The notes under the pieces: model-generated
Seen by the model: the letters and a program-made list of their open reading frames with translations, nothing else
Database searches by the model: none
What the model was told of the DNA's origin: nothing
Source: Diogma glabrata
Lineage: Eukaryota; Arthropoda; Insecta; Diptera; Cylindrotomidae
Reading direction: 5' to 3'
DNA length: 64,000 bases
Assembly: GCA_963693315.1 (NCBI GenBank)
Contig: OY856187.1
Location: 390,341,949 to 390,405,948, forward strand
Translations under genes and position numbers: made by a program
Shown here: piece after piece, positions 50,375-62,871 of the stretch
How the letters are laid out: every line of letters begins with the position of its first letter
How positions within the stretch are numbered: position 1 is the first letter of the stretch

Positions 50375-52250
50375 TGGCTCCAATAAGAAAATGTGTTGTA
50401 ACAGACCAGATGATAAAAAATTTCCGTCGTTTAAGAAAGGCAGAACTGCGAATGATGTTTTTTGAAATCTTTGCAATAGTTATATTTCAATTGCAAACAA
50501 AGGAAAATTAGATATTACAGAACATATTAGCACTACGAAACATAAGAAAAATATACAATCAACATCAGGTATTTCAAATATTTTAGAAAAGTTCATTACA
50601 TCGGAAAGGGATTCAAATTCAAAATATATACGAGCTGCTGAGGGAACCATAGCTTATCATACCATAGAGCATCACCAATCATTTATATCTCATGATTGCT
50701 CTGTAGCACTTTATAAAACTATATTCAAAGATTCTGCAATCTGTCAAAAACTAGCATGCGGAAGAACCACGGCAGTAGCAGTAATTTTAAAAATTTTGCA
50801 CCACATACCATAGAAAAAACTTTACAGGAACTTAAAGATATTCCATATATTACAGCATCGACAGATGCTAGTAATCATGGGTCCGTTAAATTATTCCCAA
50901 TATTGATACAATATTTCGATTACAAAAATGGTGGTATTCAATCTAAAATTCTAAATATAACCAATAAGCAGAATGAAACTTCAGATACAATTTCATCAAT
51001 GATAGTGAACGAATTAAAAAAAAACTAATTTATTTTCGAAGTGTGTCGGATTCTCCGCAGATAATTGCAACACAAACTTCGGAGGAGTTAACAGAGCAGG
51101 TTTCGAAAATGTGTTTTACAAATTTAAGGCTCAACTGAAAGATAATATTATTGGTGTGGGGTGTCCTCTCCATGTGGGAAATAATGCAACACATTGTGGT
51201 TTAAACCAATTGTCCATTAATGTTGATGGTATTGTTAGTGCACTCACAACTATTTTTCTATTTTCACTGTTCGTGTTGCAGAACTACAGGAGTTTTGTGA
51301 ATTTGTAAATATAGAGTACAAAACATTATTATACCATAGTAAAACAAGATGGCTATCATTACTACCAGCAGTTCATCGTATTTCGAAAAGTATTTAATGG
51401 TTTAAAATCATATTTTTTGTCTATTGATAAACGACCGATAATTTTAAAGAAATTCTTTGAAGATGAGTTCACTGAATGCTATCTTTGGTTGGTACATTCA
51501 TTCATGAGCATGTTTCAAGATAATATTAAATTAATGGAGAAAAAAGAAAACTCTGTAATAGAAGTACTTAAAATCTACTAAACATGTGCCATTGTCTGCA
51601 GGACAGAATTGACTAAAAATTTGTTCCAGCAAAAGTTCGCACTTTCTTTCGTATAAGCATTGAAAATGGATTGCAAAATAAAGTAAATAAGTTTAAGACG
51701 GAAATGGAAAATATGTATGTGGAAGCATTACAATAAATCAATTATCAATTTGATAAATTAAGCTATATGGAATTATCAGATATACCACAATAGACAGATG
51801 TTCAAAACTCATTGGAATTTTTTGAAAGCAAAGATATTTTTTAGATGACTCCAAACTATTTCATCAATTACAAAATTTAGAAAATTTTATGATAAAAGAA
51901 AAAGAAAAACCTCACTGGGAAAACCTTTTATCTCATGTAAGATGGGTTGCCTATTTTAATCAATGTAAAAGTTCTGAGTTGAATTCAGAACTTCTGAAAA
52001 TTGCACAGTACGTTTTTTGTACATATTTTCGCTCATAACGCAAATGTTGAGCGGGTTTTTTCACTTATAACAAGTCAATGGACAAAAGAGCGGAATAAAT
52101 TAAAAGTTGAGACAGTTAATGGAATTCTGCAAACAATATATAATTTAAATATGGACTGCAAAACATTTTACAATTACTTAAGGGGGGGGGGGGGTATGGT
52201 TTTAGAGACGAAAACAAAGTATATTTTTGAGATTTTTTTGCGGTGACATG
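50375..52250 (+). pseudogene. hAT-type transposase remnant
   Basis: The pieces lie in several frames. An N-terminal zinc finger, CNSYISIANKGKLDITEHIS followed by TTKHKK, is at about 50470-50550. The core has TASTDASNHGSVKLFP (50860 on), CADNCNTNFGG (51055 on) and [19 protein letters not shown] (51325 on). The C-terminal dimerisation segment is HNANVERVFSLITSQWTKER (52030 on). The order matches hAT transposases and their domesticated zinc-finger relatives. Many stops and frameshifts rule out function. No terminal repeats were identified; the left edge lies right beside the copia insertion. Confidence 0.82.
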
Positions 52251-52259
52251 AGTTATATA

Positions 52260-52885
52260 ATTTTATTAAATTTAATTACATATTATTGTACAACTTTTGA
52301 AGTATGTCAGAAAAAATTTTCAACGAAAAATATTGATAAATCAGCCGGTGACGTTGAATCTCCAGAGGCCCCTTGAAAAAAAGTGGTTTTGCGGTGAACA
52401 TCATAACTCGTTACCGGATCATCTGAATCAACAAAATTGATATGCATTTTAAAGGTGATTTATTTCTCGAGGTAATCGGGAAGAGTTTTTTTTTCTTTCT
52501 ATTTTTTGCAGCACTTGGAAGTGAAAAACGCGATTTTAGCTCAAAAAATCGCGGGTAATTTGTTATTAAAAAATAGAAAAAAATGAAAAAAACAAAAAAA
52601 CTCTTCCTGATTACCTGTTGATTTATTTGAAGAAGTAATGTTCAAATTTTCAAAAGGATCGGTTCAGTAGATTTTGAGTTCTAATGTTCACGAACTGCAA
52701 AAATGACGTTTTCGGGAAAATCAGGTATCACGGCCGGTCGTTTGAAACACTATAACTCCGTTAGTTTTACTCGGATTGACTTAAAATTTGTACACAATAT
52801 TCTCGACATGTTGTTCATTCAGAAAAAAAATCAAAGAAAATAAAAAAAAATGCAAAAAAAATAATTTCAAAACCATACCATATCC
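52260..52885. repeat. Repeat segment with parts recurring at 56305 and 59335
   Basis: gtttgaaacactataactcc and the following 90 bp recur at 56305-56395. The aaaatgcaaaaaaaataatt end recurs near 59340. The LINE at 52890-56299 therefore lies between copies of one repeat family. Confidence 0.65.
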
Positions 52886-52889
52886 GCCA

Positions 52890-53230
52890 TCCTGCTCAAG
52901 GGTCACTGGTCTGATTAGACCGTGATACGGGACTTGGCGAACCCGAGGTACCTGAGCTATAGTGGGCTCTAGCCTGCTATTGCAAACCGTAAACCTGTTG
53001 TCATGTCTAGCGGGAACGGGGACCCTGGCTTAGCCGCCTGGGTCGTGGGAAGGTGCTCCCTTATTAGCACCCCCTGGTGGGTACACACTAGAGAGGACTC
53101 TTGCCGGGTTAAACCACAAAAGTACCATCCTCTGGGCACCTGTCGTCCCCAGTTATATATAGACTTCTAACAGGTATAAACGAAGGCCTGTTGGTGACCT
53201 TTATTGCGTCTAAACTCGTGGGAACAATAT
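52890..53230 (+). other. GC-rich leader upstream of a LINE
   Basis: About 340 bp of markedly GC-rich sequence (tagcgggaacggggaccctg, gtgctcccttattagcaccc) in an AT-rich setting, ending 160 bp before the LINE endonuclease ORF. It is most simply the element's 5' UTR. Several short inverted repeats suggest a folded RNA, but I could not match it to a known ribozyme. Confidence 0.45.
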
Positions 53231-53394
53231 GGATAAATATTTTAGTAACCTTTCAAATTTTTTAAAAACTTTGTTTTCACCTGTTTATTATTTCTTACAT
53301 CCTATCATGAAATAGTGGCCTATGTCATATTTTATTATATGATAGGATTTTTTGTTTAGCTACCCATTTTTAAAACAAATTATATTTTGATCAA

Positions 53395-54785
53395 ATGACT
53401 ATCACATTTGATAAAAAATTTTTTAAAATACACATTCAAAATATTTGTGGATTGAATGCCAACCGGGACGCCGTGCAACATCATCTCGAGCACGACCAAC
53501 CGCATATTTTTTTTCTTACAGAAACACAAGTTTCTGAAAACTATCCCTATGACGTAACACTAAATCCCAAATATAGGCTTGAATCAGCTTTTAAACTCCA
53601 TCAAGGTGTATGTGCATACATTTATGAGAGTGTTGCATATAAACGCTTTCCAAATTATGAAGTACATGGTGATGGCTACAGCACAGTAGTATTAAAGGTT
53701 TGTCTACCTGAAATTTCTTTTTCACAATAGCTCTATACCGGTCCCCAAACAAACATAAACCCAATTTTTTTAATCTCTTGACTAATGTTGTCGACGAAAT
53801 CAGAGCACAATTTCAAAGTTGTGAGGTTATCGTTACCGGTGACTTCAACATCATCAACAAATCGTGGTAAGAATTTTCCAAAATGACCGACGACGACAAC
53901 AATGGAAGGCAGGCAGAAATATTTGATGCATCGCACGACCTGACGCAGATCGTAAAAAGCCCAACTTCCACTCCTCGTAATGGCGGTGATAAATGTTTTC
54001 TCTTAGACCTTTATCTCACATCTATGCCAGATATTACGAGTGTCGATGTCGATAAGGGTAGTATTGGAAATTCTGACCATTATCTAATCACGTCAGTTAT
54101 CAAAACTGATTTGCTACAAACTAGAGTTCCCAAATCCCGTAAAATATTTCACTTTTCAAAAATGGACACCAATGGTCTCCGAAGTTTTTTTCAAGGTTTC
54201 CCTTTTGATCGTCATTGGATTTATACTGACGATGTAAATGTCTCTGCTCAAAACTTTACTGAAACCATTCAATTCGGTATTAACAAATTCGTTCCCTTTT
54301 CAATAATGAAACCCCAACAAAAATATTTGTTTTCGAAATCAGCCAAATTGGCTCTTAGAAACAAACGTAGATTATTTAATATTTGGATTCATAAAAAGAA
54401 CTCTGTTAATCGATCCCAATATTTAAAGGCTAATAAAATATCAAACCAGATAATTGAAAACGAAAAAGCAGAGATTGACAGAGCGAAAACGGCAAAACTT
54501 TCGAGTATGTCAATTTCTGACAAAAGTTTTTACAGTGCCATTAATTCTTTAAATTGTGGTACTAAATCTTCTATCCCTCCTATCATTGATGGTGACTCAA
54601 TCATTACTGACCCTGCAAGGAAAGCTACATTGTTCGCGGAACGCTTTGCTTCAAATTCAACAGTTTTAGAAACTCCTAAAGAAATACCCCAAATCCAGTC
54701 TTCAGGAGTCAATATGAAACAATTACATTTCAAACCCAAAATTGTCGAAAAACTTTTAATTTCTAATTTCTTTAATTTCTTTTAA
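53395..54785 (+). pseudogene. LINE endonuclease domain, frameshifted
   Basis: Frames at 53395-53730 and 53883-54785, with the linking part in another frame. Motifs: NICGLNANRDAVQHH, the catalytic Glu in FLTETQVS, LYRSPN, TGDFNI (about 53835) and GNSDHYL (about 54070). These are the hallmarks of apurinic-type endonucleases that nick target DNA. A TAG at 53728 and a frameshift break the domain. Confidence 0.85.
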
Positions 54786-54808
54786 TTTCTTCTATTTTCT
54801 TAATTTCT

Positions 54809-56180
54809 TTGTATTTCCTGCTGGAAGTTGGCCAATGTCCAGCCTGTCCCAAAAAAGGAACGAAATGTGATATTTCAAATTATAGACGAATAGCCTTACT
54901 CCCAGTCATGTCTAAAATATACGAGCACTATATTAATTCACACATATCCAAATTTTTGGAAGACAACCATTTGATATCTGACAGCCAATACGGTTTTCGA
55001 AACAAAAGATCAATAACCGATCTATTGAACTATGTGGCACATCTTTGGAATAGCATACTTGAGAAAGGTGGTGAAACGTACGTGATCGCATTAGACATAT
55101 CAAAAGCATTTGATCGAATTTGGCATGCCAACTTGATCAACAAGCTCGTTGCGTACGGTTTTCATCCCGCAGTCGTGAAGTTGATTCAAAATTTTCTGTC
55201 TAACCGATACATCTCGGTATCTATAGATGGTTTTTCTTCTGAGTCTAAACTAATAACCGCTGGTGTACCCCAAGGCTCAGTTTTATCTCCCACTTTATTT
55301 TTAATTTATATCAACGAATCAGTAATCCAAATCACCAGTAACCCAATAAATAGTTTTGCAGATGATAGTACACTGCACAAGTCATTCGTCCCCCTATCTT
55401 CAAAGGGTAAAATGCATAAACGAATAAATCCCGTCCGGAGAGACGCTGCCATAAATGTAAACGAGGACCTAAAAAAAGTCGCCGATTAGGATGACAAAAA
55501 TTTGGTCAATTTTAATTCCACCAAAACACAGCTATTGATTGTTTCCAGATCAAAGACCGAGTTTCCCAACGATATTTCAATTAATATGTTTGACGACCAA
55601 ATACACGAATGTGAAAGCATTCGTTTATTGGGAGTCACAATATCCAATGACTTACTCTGGAACGATCATATAATGGCCATGGCAAAGAGCGCGTCAAGAA
55701 AACTCGGCCTCCTCAATAGATCTAAAAAATATTTTACTTCGCATCAATTACTCCACATTTATAAGTCCTATATTCGTCCCTGTATGGAGTATTGTTGTCA
55801 AGTTTGGGGCGCTGCATCTGTTACTATCCTGGCTCTTTTGGACTCTGTTTAAAAGCGAGCTATAGAAATTGTTGGTGATCGAGATTAAACATTAGATCTT
55901 GATTCCCTACAACATCGTCGCACTGTTGCTAATCTCGTTGTTTTTTATAAATATCGTCACCAGCAGTGCTCGGATGAAATCAGGTCCATAATGCCTCAGA
56001 CATATGTTTTCCTCCGTTTTACTCATCAATCGGTTTGTGCGGGCGGTTGGACTGTCGAGATTACTCACTGTCATAGTAATACAATGCAAAGGGATTTCTT
56101 TGTACGTACATCGTACACAAGGAATGCTTTGCCCGAAGCAATAGTCTCGAGTGCCTTCAATCCACAAAGATTTAAAAAAA
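54809..56180 (+). pseudogene. LINE reverse transcriptase, N-terminal motif deleted
   Basis: From KKGTKCDISNYRRIALLP, then SQYGFRNKRSITDLL, VIALDISKAFDRIW, GVPQGSVLSPTLF and the catalytic NSFADDSTLH (about 55350). The thumb and C-terminal parts continue in other frames (SIRLLGVTISNDLLWNDHI, YIRPCMEYCCQVWG, then LDSLQHRRTVANLVVFYKYR after 55852). The GPDGIP-type motif expected before KKG is missing. In its place are repeated tttaatttctttta words at 54760-54810, consistent with a local deletion and slippage. Confidence 0.85.
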
Positions 56181-56400
56181 AGCGTCCACCTATACCTCAA
56201 GACGCATGTTGTTGTGGGACCTGGGTCTTAAAAGGTATCTATGTGTTGTTGTGACACATTTTGTAATTCCTACTACACAACACTTCTTATTAAAAAAAAA
56301 AAAATATCGTTTGAAACGCTGTAACTCCGTTAGTTTTACTCGAATTGACTTAAAATTTGTACACATTATTCTCGACATATTCTCGACTCAGAAAAAAATA

Positions 56401-59200
56401 TTGCGACGCTGATGCATAGGCTGACTTCACCACAGCTCTGGAAACATAGTGTTCTGGATATATAATGAGCTAATATCCATAAAATACTTTAATTAAAAGC
56501 TAACCAATATTATGGACTTCGTAGTTCAAATAATAAAAATATTAAAGCAGGCAGTAGTATCCCAACAAACATAAATTCTGTTGTACGAGAAAAAGTAAAA
56601 AAAATTTTATCGGAAGTGAAAAAGCAGAAGTAAGGATGCAGAACTGTTGTAAACCGTACTAAATGTGTATGTACCAAATTTCATCCAACTCGATTATCAG
56701 GTACAGAAATTATTGAGCTTCCAAAATAATAGGTGCATGGAGGACCCCCTACCACTTTGTTCACTATCGCTAAAAAAACTAATCAGTTCCTTGCCATACA
56801 TATTTGCATCTTTTTGCAAAGTGTAATCAAAATTAGTTAACGAACGAATGTTGTATGCTTCCAACAAACATTGAAACAATAAACAGGTATTCGGGAGGAC
56901 CCCACCACTTATCCCAATATTGTCCAAAAACTAGTCAATTTTTTGTCAATAAAGTCTTTATCTTTTGTGCCATTAAAATTGATTAATGAATGAAATCTGT
57001 ATGCTCCCAACAAACTTTAAAAACAAAGTGTGATAAGTCAGCAGTTGTATGGTAGATCCCCCGCCACTTTGATCAATGTGTCCCAAAAGATGATAATTAT
57101 CTTCTTACACTAATTGAAACCTTTCCATAAGTTTTATCATAATCACTTCTGTATTGTAGGCTGTAGTGTGCATAAAGATACTGAAAAAACTGCCAACAAT
57201 TAAAAAAAATTTTTTTACCGGAAGTAAAAAACCGGAAGCTGGGATGCAGAATTTTTGTAAATCATACTAAATGCTTATGTACAAAGTTTCATCCAATTCG
57301 TTTATCAGGTACAGATGTTATTGAGCTTTAAAAAAAACAGGTGTGTGGGACACCCCCCACCACTTTGTTCACTATCGCTCAAAAACTAATCAGTTCTTTG
57401 CCATACATGTTTGCATTTTTTTCCAAAGTGTCATCAAAATTGGTTCACGAACGAATGCTGTGTGCTCCCAAAAAACATTGAAAAAATGATGACACAGTAA
57501 ACAGGTGTTCGGGAGACCCCGTACCACTTATCCCAATATTGTCCAAAAACTAATCAGTTCCTTGTCATTTAAGTTCCCATCTTTTTCCAAAGTGTCATTA
57601 GAATTGATTAATGAATGAAGTCTGTATGCTCCCAACAAACTTTAAAAACAAAGTGTGAAAAGTCAGCAGTTGTATGGTAGACCCCCGCCACTTTGATCAA
57701 TGTGTCCTAAAAGATGATAATTATCTTCTTACACTAATTAGAACCCTATTCCATAAGTTTCATCATAATCACTTCATTATTGTAGGCTGTAGTGTGCATA
57801 AAGACACTGAAAAAACTTCAAAAAGTACAAACAAAATTTTTTTACCGGAAGTAAAAAACCGGAAGTGGGGATGCAGAACTATTGTAAACCGTACTACATA
57901 CTCAGGTACCAAGTTTCATCCAATTCGCTAATCAGGTACAGAAGTTATAGAGCTTTCAAAAAAACAAGTGCTCCAGGGACCCCCCACCACTTTGTTCACT
58001 ATCGCTCAAAAACTAATCAGTTCTTTGCCATACATGTTTGCATCTTTTTCCAAAGTGTCATCAAAATTCGTTCACGAACGAATGCTGTGTGCTCCCAACA
58101 AACATTGAAAAAAGTGTGACACATTAAACAGGTGTTCGGGAGGACCCCCACCACTTATTCCAATATTATCCAAAAACTAATCAGCTCTTTGTTACTTAAG
58201 TCTCCATCTTTTTCCAAAGTGTCATTAAAATAAATTAATGAACGAAGTCTGTATGCTCCCAACAAACTTAAAAAACAAAGTGTGAAAAGTCAGCATTTGT
58301 ATGGTAGACCCCCCACCACTTTGATCAATGTGTCCCAAAACATGATAATTATCTTTTCACACTAATTGCAACCCTATTCCATAAGTTTCATCATAATCAC
58401 TTCATTATTGTGGGCTGTAGTGTGCATAAAGACACTGAAAAAACTTCAAAAAAGTACAAAAAAAATTTTTTACCGGAAGTGAAAAACCGGAAGTGGGGAT
58501 GCAGAACTATTTTAAACCGTACTACATACTCATGTACCAATTCGCTTATCAGGTACAGAAGTTATAGAGCTTTCAAAAAAACAGGTGCTCCAGGGACCCC
58601 CCACCACTTTGTTCACTATCGCTCAAAACTAATCAGTTCTTTGTCATACATGTTTGCATCTTTTTCCAAAGTGTCATTAAAATTCATTTACGAATGAATG
58701 TTTTATGCTCCCAACAAACTTAAAAACTTTGTGGAAAAAACCACCTGTTGTATGGTGGACCCCCCAACCCTTTATCCAATGTGCTCCAAAAGCTGATAAA
58801 ATCTTTATCATATTATTTAAAAGCTTTTCGCAACGTTTCGTGAAAATCGATCGGTAATTGTAGGCTACAGTAGGGATAAACACCTGAAAAAAAAACTTTT
58901 TAACCGGAAGTGACAAACCGGAAGTTGGTATGCAGAAATATTGGAAACAGTACTAAAACCTTATATAATAGGTTTCAATAAGATCATAACCCGGGATCAG
59001 AAGTTATTCAAGATTTAAACTTAGAGGTGTTCGGGAGACCCCCCGCCATTTTGTCCAAATTTGAAATGAATCCAGATCTTCCATTTTCAAGTGAACCTGT
59101 ATCATTTGCCAAAGTTTCATCAAGATCATATGCAGAAAACTCAAAAAAAAACCCACCAACCCACCCACCTACCCACACATAGACGTACACCAAAATTTTT
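56401..59200 (+). repeat. Tandem array of roughly 625-bp units
   Basis: The word accggaagt followed by a second ggaag recurs near 57219, 57843, 58472 and 58901, with a diverged start near 56612. Steps are about 607, 624, 629 and 429 bp. Each unit has two similar halves starting tgctcccaacaaac and gggaggacccccaccactt. The head gacgctgatgcataggctga is shared with 17015 and 61575. Open frames inside are incidental. Confidence 0.9.
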
Positions 59201-59219
59201 TTTGGCTATTTAGATAGAG

Positions 59220-59330
59220 GATGGTCCAAAACAAAAGATAAAATAAAATTTGGGGTATGTAAGATTTTTTTTTTTCACCATAGATTGCATTACTTCACAC
59301 AATTTAAAATTGTGGTGAAGTAAAAATTAA
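59220..59330 (+). repeat. Dispersed repeat, copy 1 (copy 2 at 61155-61250)
   Basis: gatggtccaaaacaaaagat, then aaataaaatttggggtatg, T-rich, then tagattgcattactt and gtggtgaagtaaa. Both copies are in the same orientation. Confidence 0.8.
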
Positions 59331-59562
59331 AGAAAAATGCAAAAAAAATAATTTTATAACCATCAATGGATTTCAATCTACCGATGTGATTTGGTCACAA
59401 ATACAAAATCAGTTGAAGAATTTGTTCAGTTGAAGTTGAAGTTCAGTTCAGTTGAATTTGTTCAGTTGAATATAGTTGAAGAATCTAACCCTGCTGATTA
59501 CATATGATTTTATTGCAAAACAACAACATAGTTTTGTAAAGGAATAAAAAGAAAAATTAGGT

Positions 59563-60354
59563 ATGCTTATTTATTCAATATTTAATTTTCAAAATATTTA
59601 CTTATTTATTTTTTCAGTTTTCAAAATTTATGTCCTGGCGAATTTTTTTGTGAATGGCGATTTTGCAAAAAATTACTCGTTCGTGATACAAAACGAAGCG
59701 CAAGGTTACCATTGGAACAATAAACAAGCAACAATTCATCCTTTCGTAATATATTACACGGATGCATATGAAAAATTACAACATACCAATTTCATTATAA
59801 TATCGGATTGCCTTACTCATGACAGCGTTGCTGTGAATCTTTTTATACTTAGTAGATTTTTTAAAAACAAAATTTCATAAAGTTTCAAAAATTATTTATT
59901 TTTTTTCCCTGCTTCACAATATAAAAATAAAAAGAATTTTTCTATGATCCTGTATCATTTGAAGGACTACAAAATAGCATGTGAGTGGCATTTTCATGCA
60001 ACATCGCACGGTAAAGGATCTTGTGATGGAATTGGAGGAACAGTAAAAAGGAAACCAGCCAGAGTGAGTCTTAATAAAGAATACGCGAAAGTTATATCAA
60101 CAACTCTGAACTTGAATAACTGGGCAGCAGTTTCAGGCACTTTTTAAGATAAGTTGCATTTTTGCTATGTAACGGAGGTAGGCTTCATTGAAAAACGTTT
60201 CATCGAAAATCAACTAACTGATAGATACGCCAATTCAAAAATAATTCCTGGAACACAAGGATATCACTCATACATTTCTACAAATGATGGCTTCATCTTA
60301 GCTAGACGTTATTCTAACTCTAATGAATTTAGTAATGTAAAATTAAATAAATGA
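59563..60354 (+). pseudogene. Broken copy of an invertebrate multicopy ORF family
   Basis: Three pieces are seen. 59563-59880 contains NYSFVIQNEAQGYHWNNKQA and FIIISDCLTHDSVAV. About 59905-60147 contains ASQYKNKKNF and EWHFHATSHGKGSCDGIGGT. 60154-60354 contains YVTEVGFIEKRF and GTQGYHSYIS. From memory, the same string of motifs occurs in many uncharacterised arthropod and cnidarian proteins, which normally also have YFSDGA before ASQYKN; that part is deleted here. The conserved Asp-rich motifs suggest a nuclease or transposase fold, but I cannot name the function. A possible acceptor, ttttttcag, at 59610-59618 precedes the first piece. Confidence 0.6.
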
Positions 60355-61154
60355 TTAAAAATTTATAAATATTTATTTTGAGTTAAAACTAAAAATTTAA
60401 AATAAAAACATATATGTATATCCAAAAAAATTGTTCGGTTTTTATCTCCACTTTTTCTTATGATGAAAAATTTTAAGGCGTGTTGCAATAAAATTAATAA
60501 AAAAAAAACAAAAAATTTCCCCTCCTGAAAATTTTAATTAATGTTAGTAACAAATGTACCTTTTTTTTATGTTAAAAAATCAAGCATTTTAAAAATACGC
60601 ATTTCTAGAAAATCGGTTTTGAATATTTTACCGTTATTTTTCTAAAAGAAAAAAGTTCAAGGTCGTATAATGTGAATTACTGTTTTGATTAGTTCTGTTT
60701 AATACCTACATTTTGAGCTATATATCATTAAAATCAGTTCAGTAGTTTTTTCTGTAGAGCCATTTCAATAAACCAGGGTCGAGCAATTTCTTGATTATTC
60801 ATCACCCTGTATCTTAAGACAGGGTTAAAAAAAAAACTAAAAACGCAGAAAATTTTTTTTATTGATATCAACGAATTCCAATACCTAAATATACAAATTT
60901 AAAACCTCATTTTCAGACCTTGCTGATTTCACGTGTTTTTCACCAAAAGCATTTTGTTTTTTGCAATCAATTTTGTTGGAGGGGCTCACTCAGAACTTCT
61001 GATTGCAGAGCTCTAAATTTAGAATAATCTAATTAAAAGGATTTCAAAAATTCTATATTATTGTTAATTTTTAAAAATAATTGAAGACTACACATGTACA
61101 GAATTTTTTTTTGATCTAGCTCAACAAATGCAACCGTAAGAGTGTCGGGATTGG
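60355..61154. other. AT-rich sequence with old repeat remnants
   Basis: cttgattattcatcaccctg at about 60790 resembles MITE ends. ttttgttggaggggctcact (60972-60991) is shared with about 25258-25278. No gene. Confidence 0.45.
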
Positions 61155-61574
61155 GATGGTCCAAAACAAAAGATAAAATAAAATTTGGGGTATGCAAGGT
61201 TTTTTTCTCCATAGATTGCATTACTTTACACGATTGAAAATTGTGGTGAAGTAAATATGAATCATTTGTCTAAACCTCATTTAGCCATTAACACTAAACA
61301 TTTCTAATTTTATATAACCAAAAAAGAATCACGGTTATCAGAATCAAACATAACAAAAAGTTAATATTATGAAGCCATATTTAAATTTCTTGATTAGAAA
61401 AAATAATTAGTTAGGTAAATTTATTAACAACTTAACTTTAAATAACAACTTAACAATAAATTTGTAAATTTTTATCAATTATGTAAGTTTTTATCAAGTA
61501 TATGTAGCCAAACAGCTTGTTCATATTTGCTCACTTTTCGTAATTCTACGAAAGTTAGCTATACAGTGAAAAAA

Positions 61575-61750
61575 TATTGATGACGCCAATGCATAGGCTA
61601 ACTTTACAACACCGATAGAAACCAAATGTTCTGGTTATATAATGAGCTTAAATCTATTAAATACTTCAATTAAAGGGTAACCGATAAAACATTAAACGAA
61701 GCTGTAGTATCCCAACAGACATAAATTCTCTTCTACGAATAGAAAAACTC
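61575..61750 (+). repeat. Third, short copy of the 56401 repeat family head
   Basis: ccaatgcataggctaacttt, then aaatgttctggttatataat and tcccaacagacataaattct match the starts at 17015 and 56401. Confidence 0.75.
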
Positions 61751-61768
61751 TTACGATTAAGAACGATA

Positions 61769-62300
61769 CTTTTTAATAAAATGTGTTGTGTAGTAGGAAT
61801 TACAATTTACAATATGTGTCACAACACAACAACCCATAAAAACTTTTTAAGGCTTAGGTTCCACAACAACATGCATTCTTTTCTCTTTTTTTTAATATGA
61901 CTTTTTAAATAATGAATAAAATTGTTTTAAATTGCAGGGACAAAACAAAAATAGGATTGCCAATAATCTAGCCAGTGGCATAATCCTTGGTTATGTAACG
62001 CACCGTCTTCCTCAATAATTAAATATCAGATATATAAACCAGATATATACATACATTAACAAGGAAAATTCCATAGCTGAAATCGAGAGTGCTACCATTG
62101 ACTGAATACAGTCCATCAATCAGTACTTCTAAAATAACACCTTGGCTAGAGATATCTCACTCCTATTGCTAGTGGTATGTCATATCTCACGTTAACTCAT
62201 ATGTAATAGCCACGGATTGGAGGGACACGGGGTTGTCATAGCCATAGATCAAAAATAAAAAAATTGTAAATCAATAAAAACTGATCCCTCTATGCGGTAA
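61769..62300 (-). mobile_element. Non-autonomous element with a LINE 3' tail, copy 2
   Basis: The minus-strand 3' end (61769-61880) is the LINE tail. The 5' half (about 62070-62300) matches 16370-16590, including gtgctaccattgactgaata and aaaaactgatccctctatgc. It is shorter and more diverged than copy 1 and lacks a long poly-A. Confidence 0.72.
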
Positions 62301-62776
62301 AAATTAAAACTAAAAAAATATTAACTATAGTAAATATACTATAGTGGAGTGAAAAGAGTGCTCGAATAAAATAAAATAGTTTACAATTATTGTAAACTCT
62401 GTAAAGTAAACGTTTTTTAAGCAAAAAAATATGAAGATTTTATAAGAGGCCTGATGGTTCTTGACACATTTCTGGTACAGTTATCAAACAGCTCTTACTA
62501 TTCATGAACGCTTACATAGTTTTCTAGACAACCAGCCAAAAATGGGGACTAAAATTTATTAAAAATAATTTATTCTAAATTATTTATTCAAATTGTTAAA
62601 TTATAACAAATTTGAAGACCAAAGTTATATCTCTTTTCTTTTTTTGCAATAATTAAAACGTTCTGCAAAAAACGTCAAGAAATAAAAATTGATTAGATTA
62701 GTGAAGGCGAATTGTATAAAAAGTTTCTGTATACATATATTATGTTAGTTTATTAATATTCAAGTTTTCTTACGCT

Positions 62777-62783
62777 TATAAAA
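62777..62783 (+). promoter_or_regulatory. TATA box of gene C
   Basis: TATAAAA lies 95 bp before the start codon, in the block conserved with gene B (aaaaagaaacatatttgact, aacgtgtaat). Confidence 0.7.
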
Positions 62784-62871
62784 AGAAACATATTTGACTA
62801 ACGTGTAATCGCTCAAATTTAGTAAAAGTGTAATGATTAAATTGCTTGACTTTCTTTAAAAAATTAAGAAA

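Larger units (their letters stand above)
52890..56299 (+). mobile_element. Non-LTR retrotransposon (CR1/Jockey-like), nearly full length but decayed
   Basis: A GC-rich leader, an AP-type endonuclease, RT, a C-terminal domain and a 3' UTR (ttgttgtgggacctgggtct to cctactacacaacacttctt) ending in poly-A at 56288-56299. The same 3' tail occurs at 15921-16040, 43350-43455 and 61769-61880. Stops and a deletion between endonuclease and RT disable it. Confidence 0.88.

Noticed and set aside
57674..58697. Several open frames of 80-95 codons in the 625-bp array
   Set aside because: They recur only because the DNA repeats, are not conserved in frame between units, and resemble no domain.
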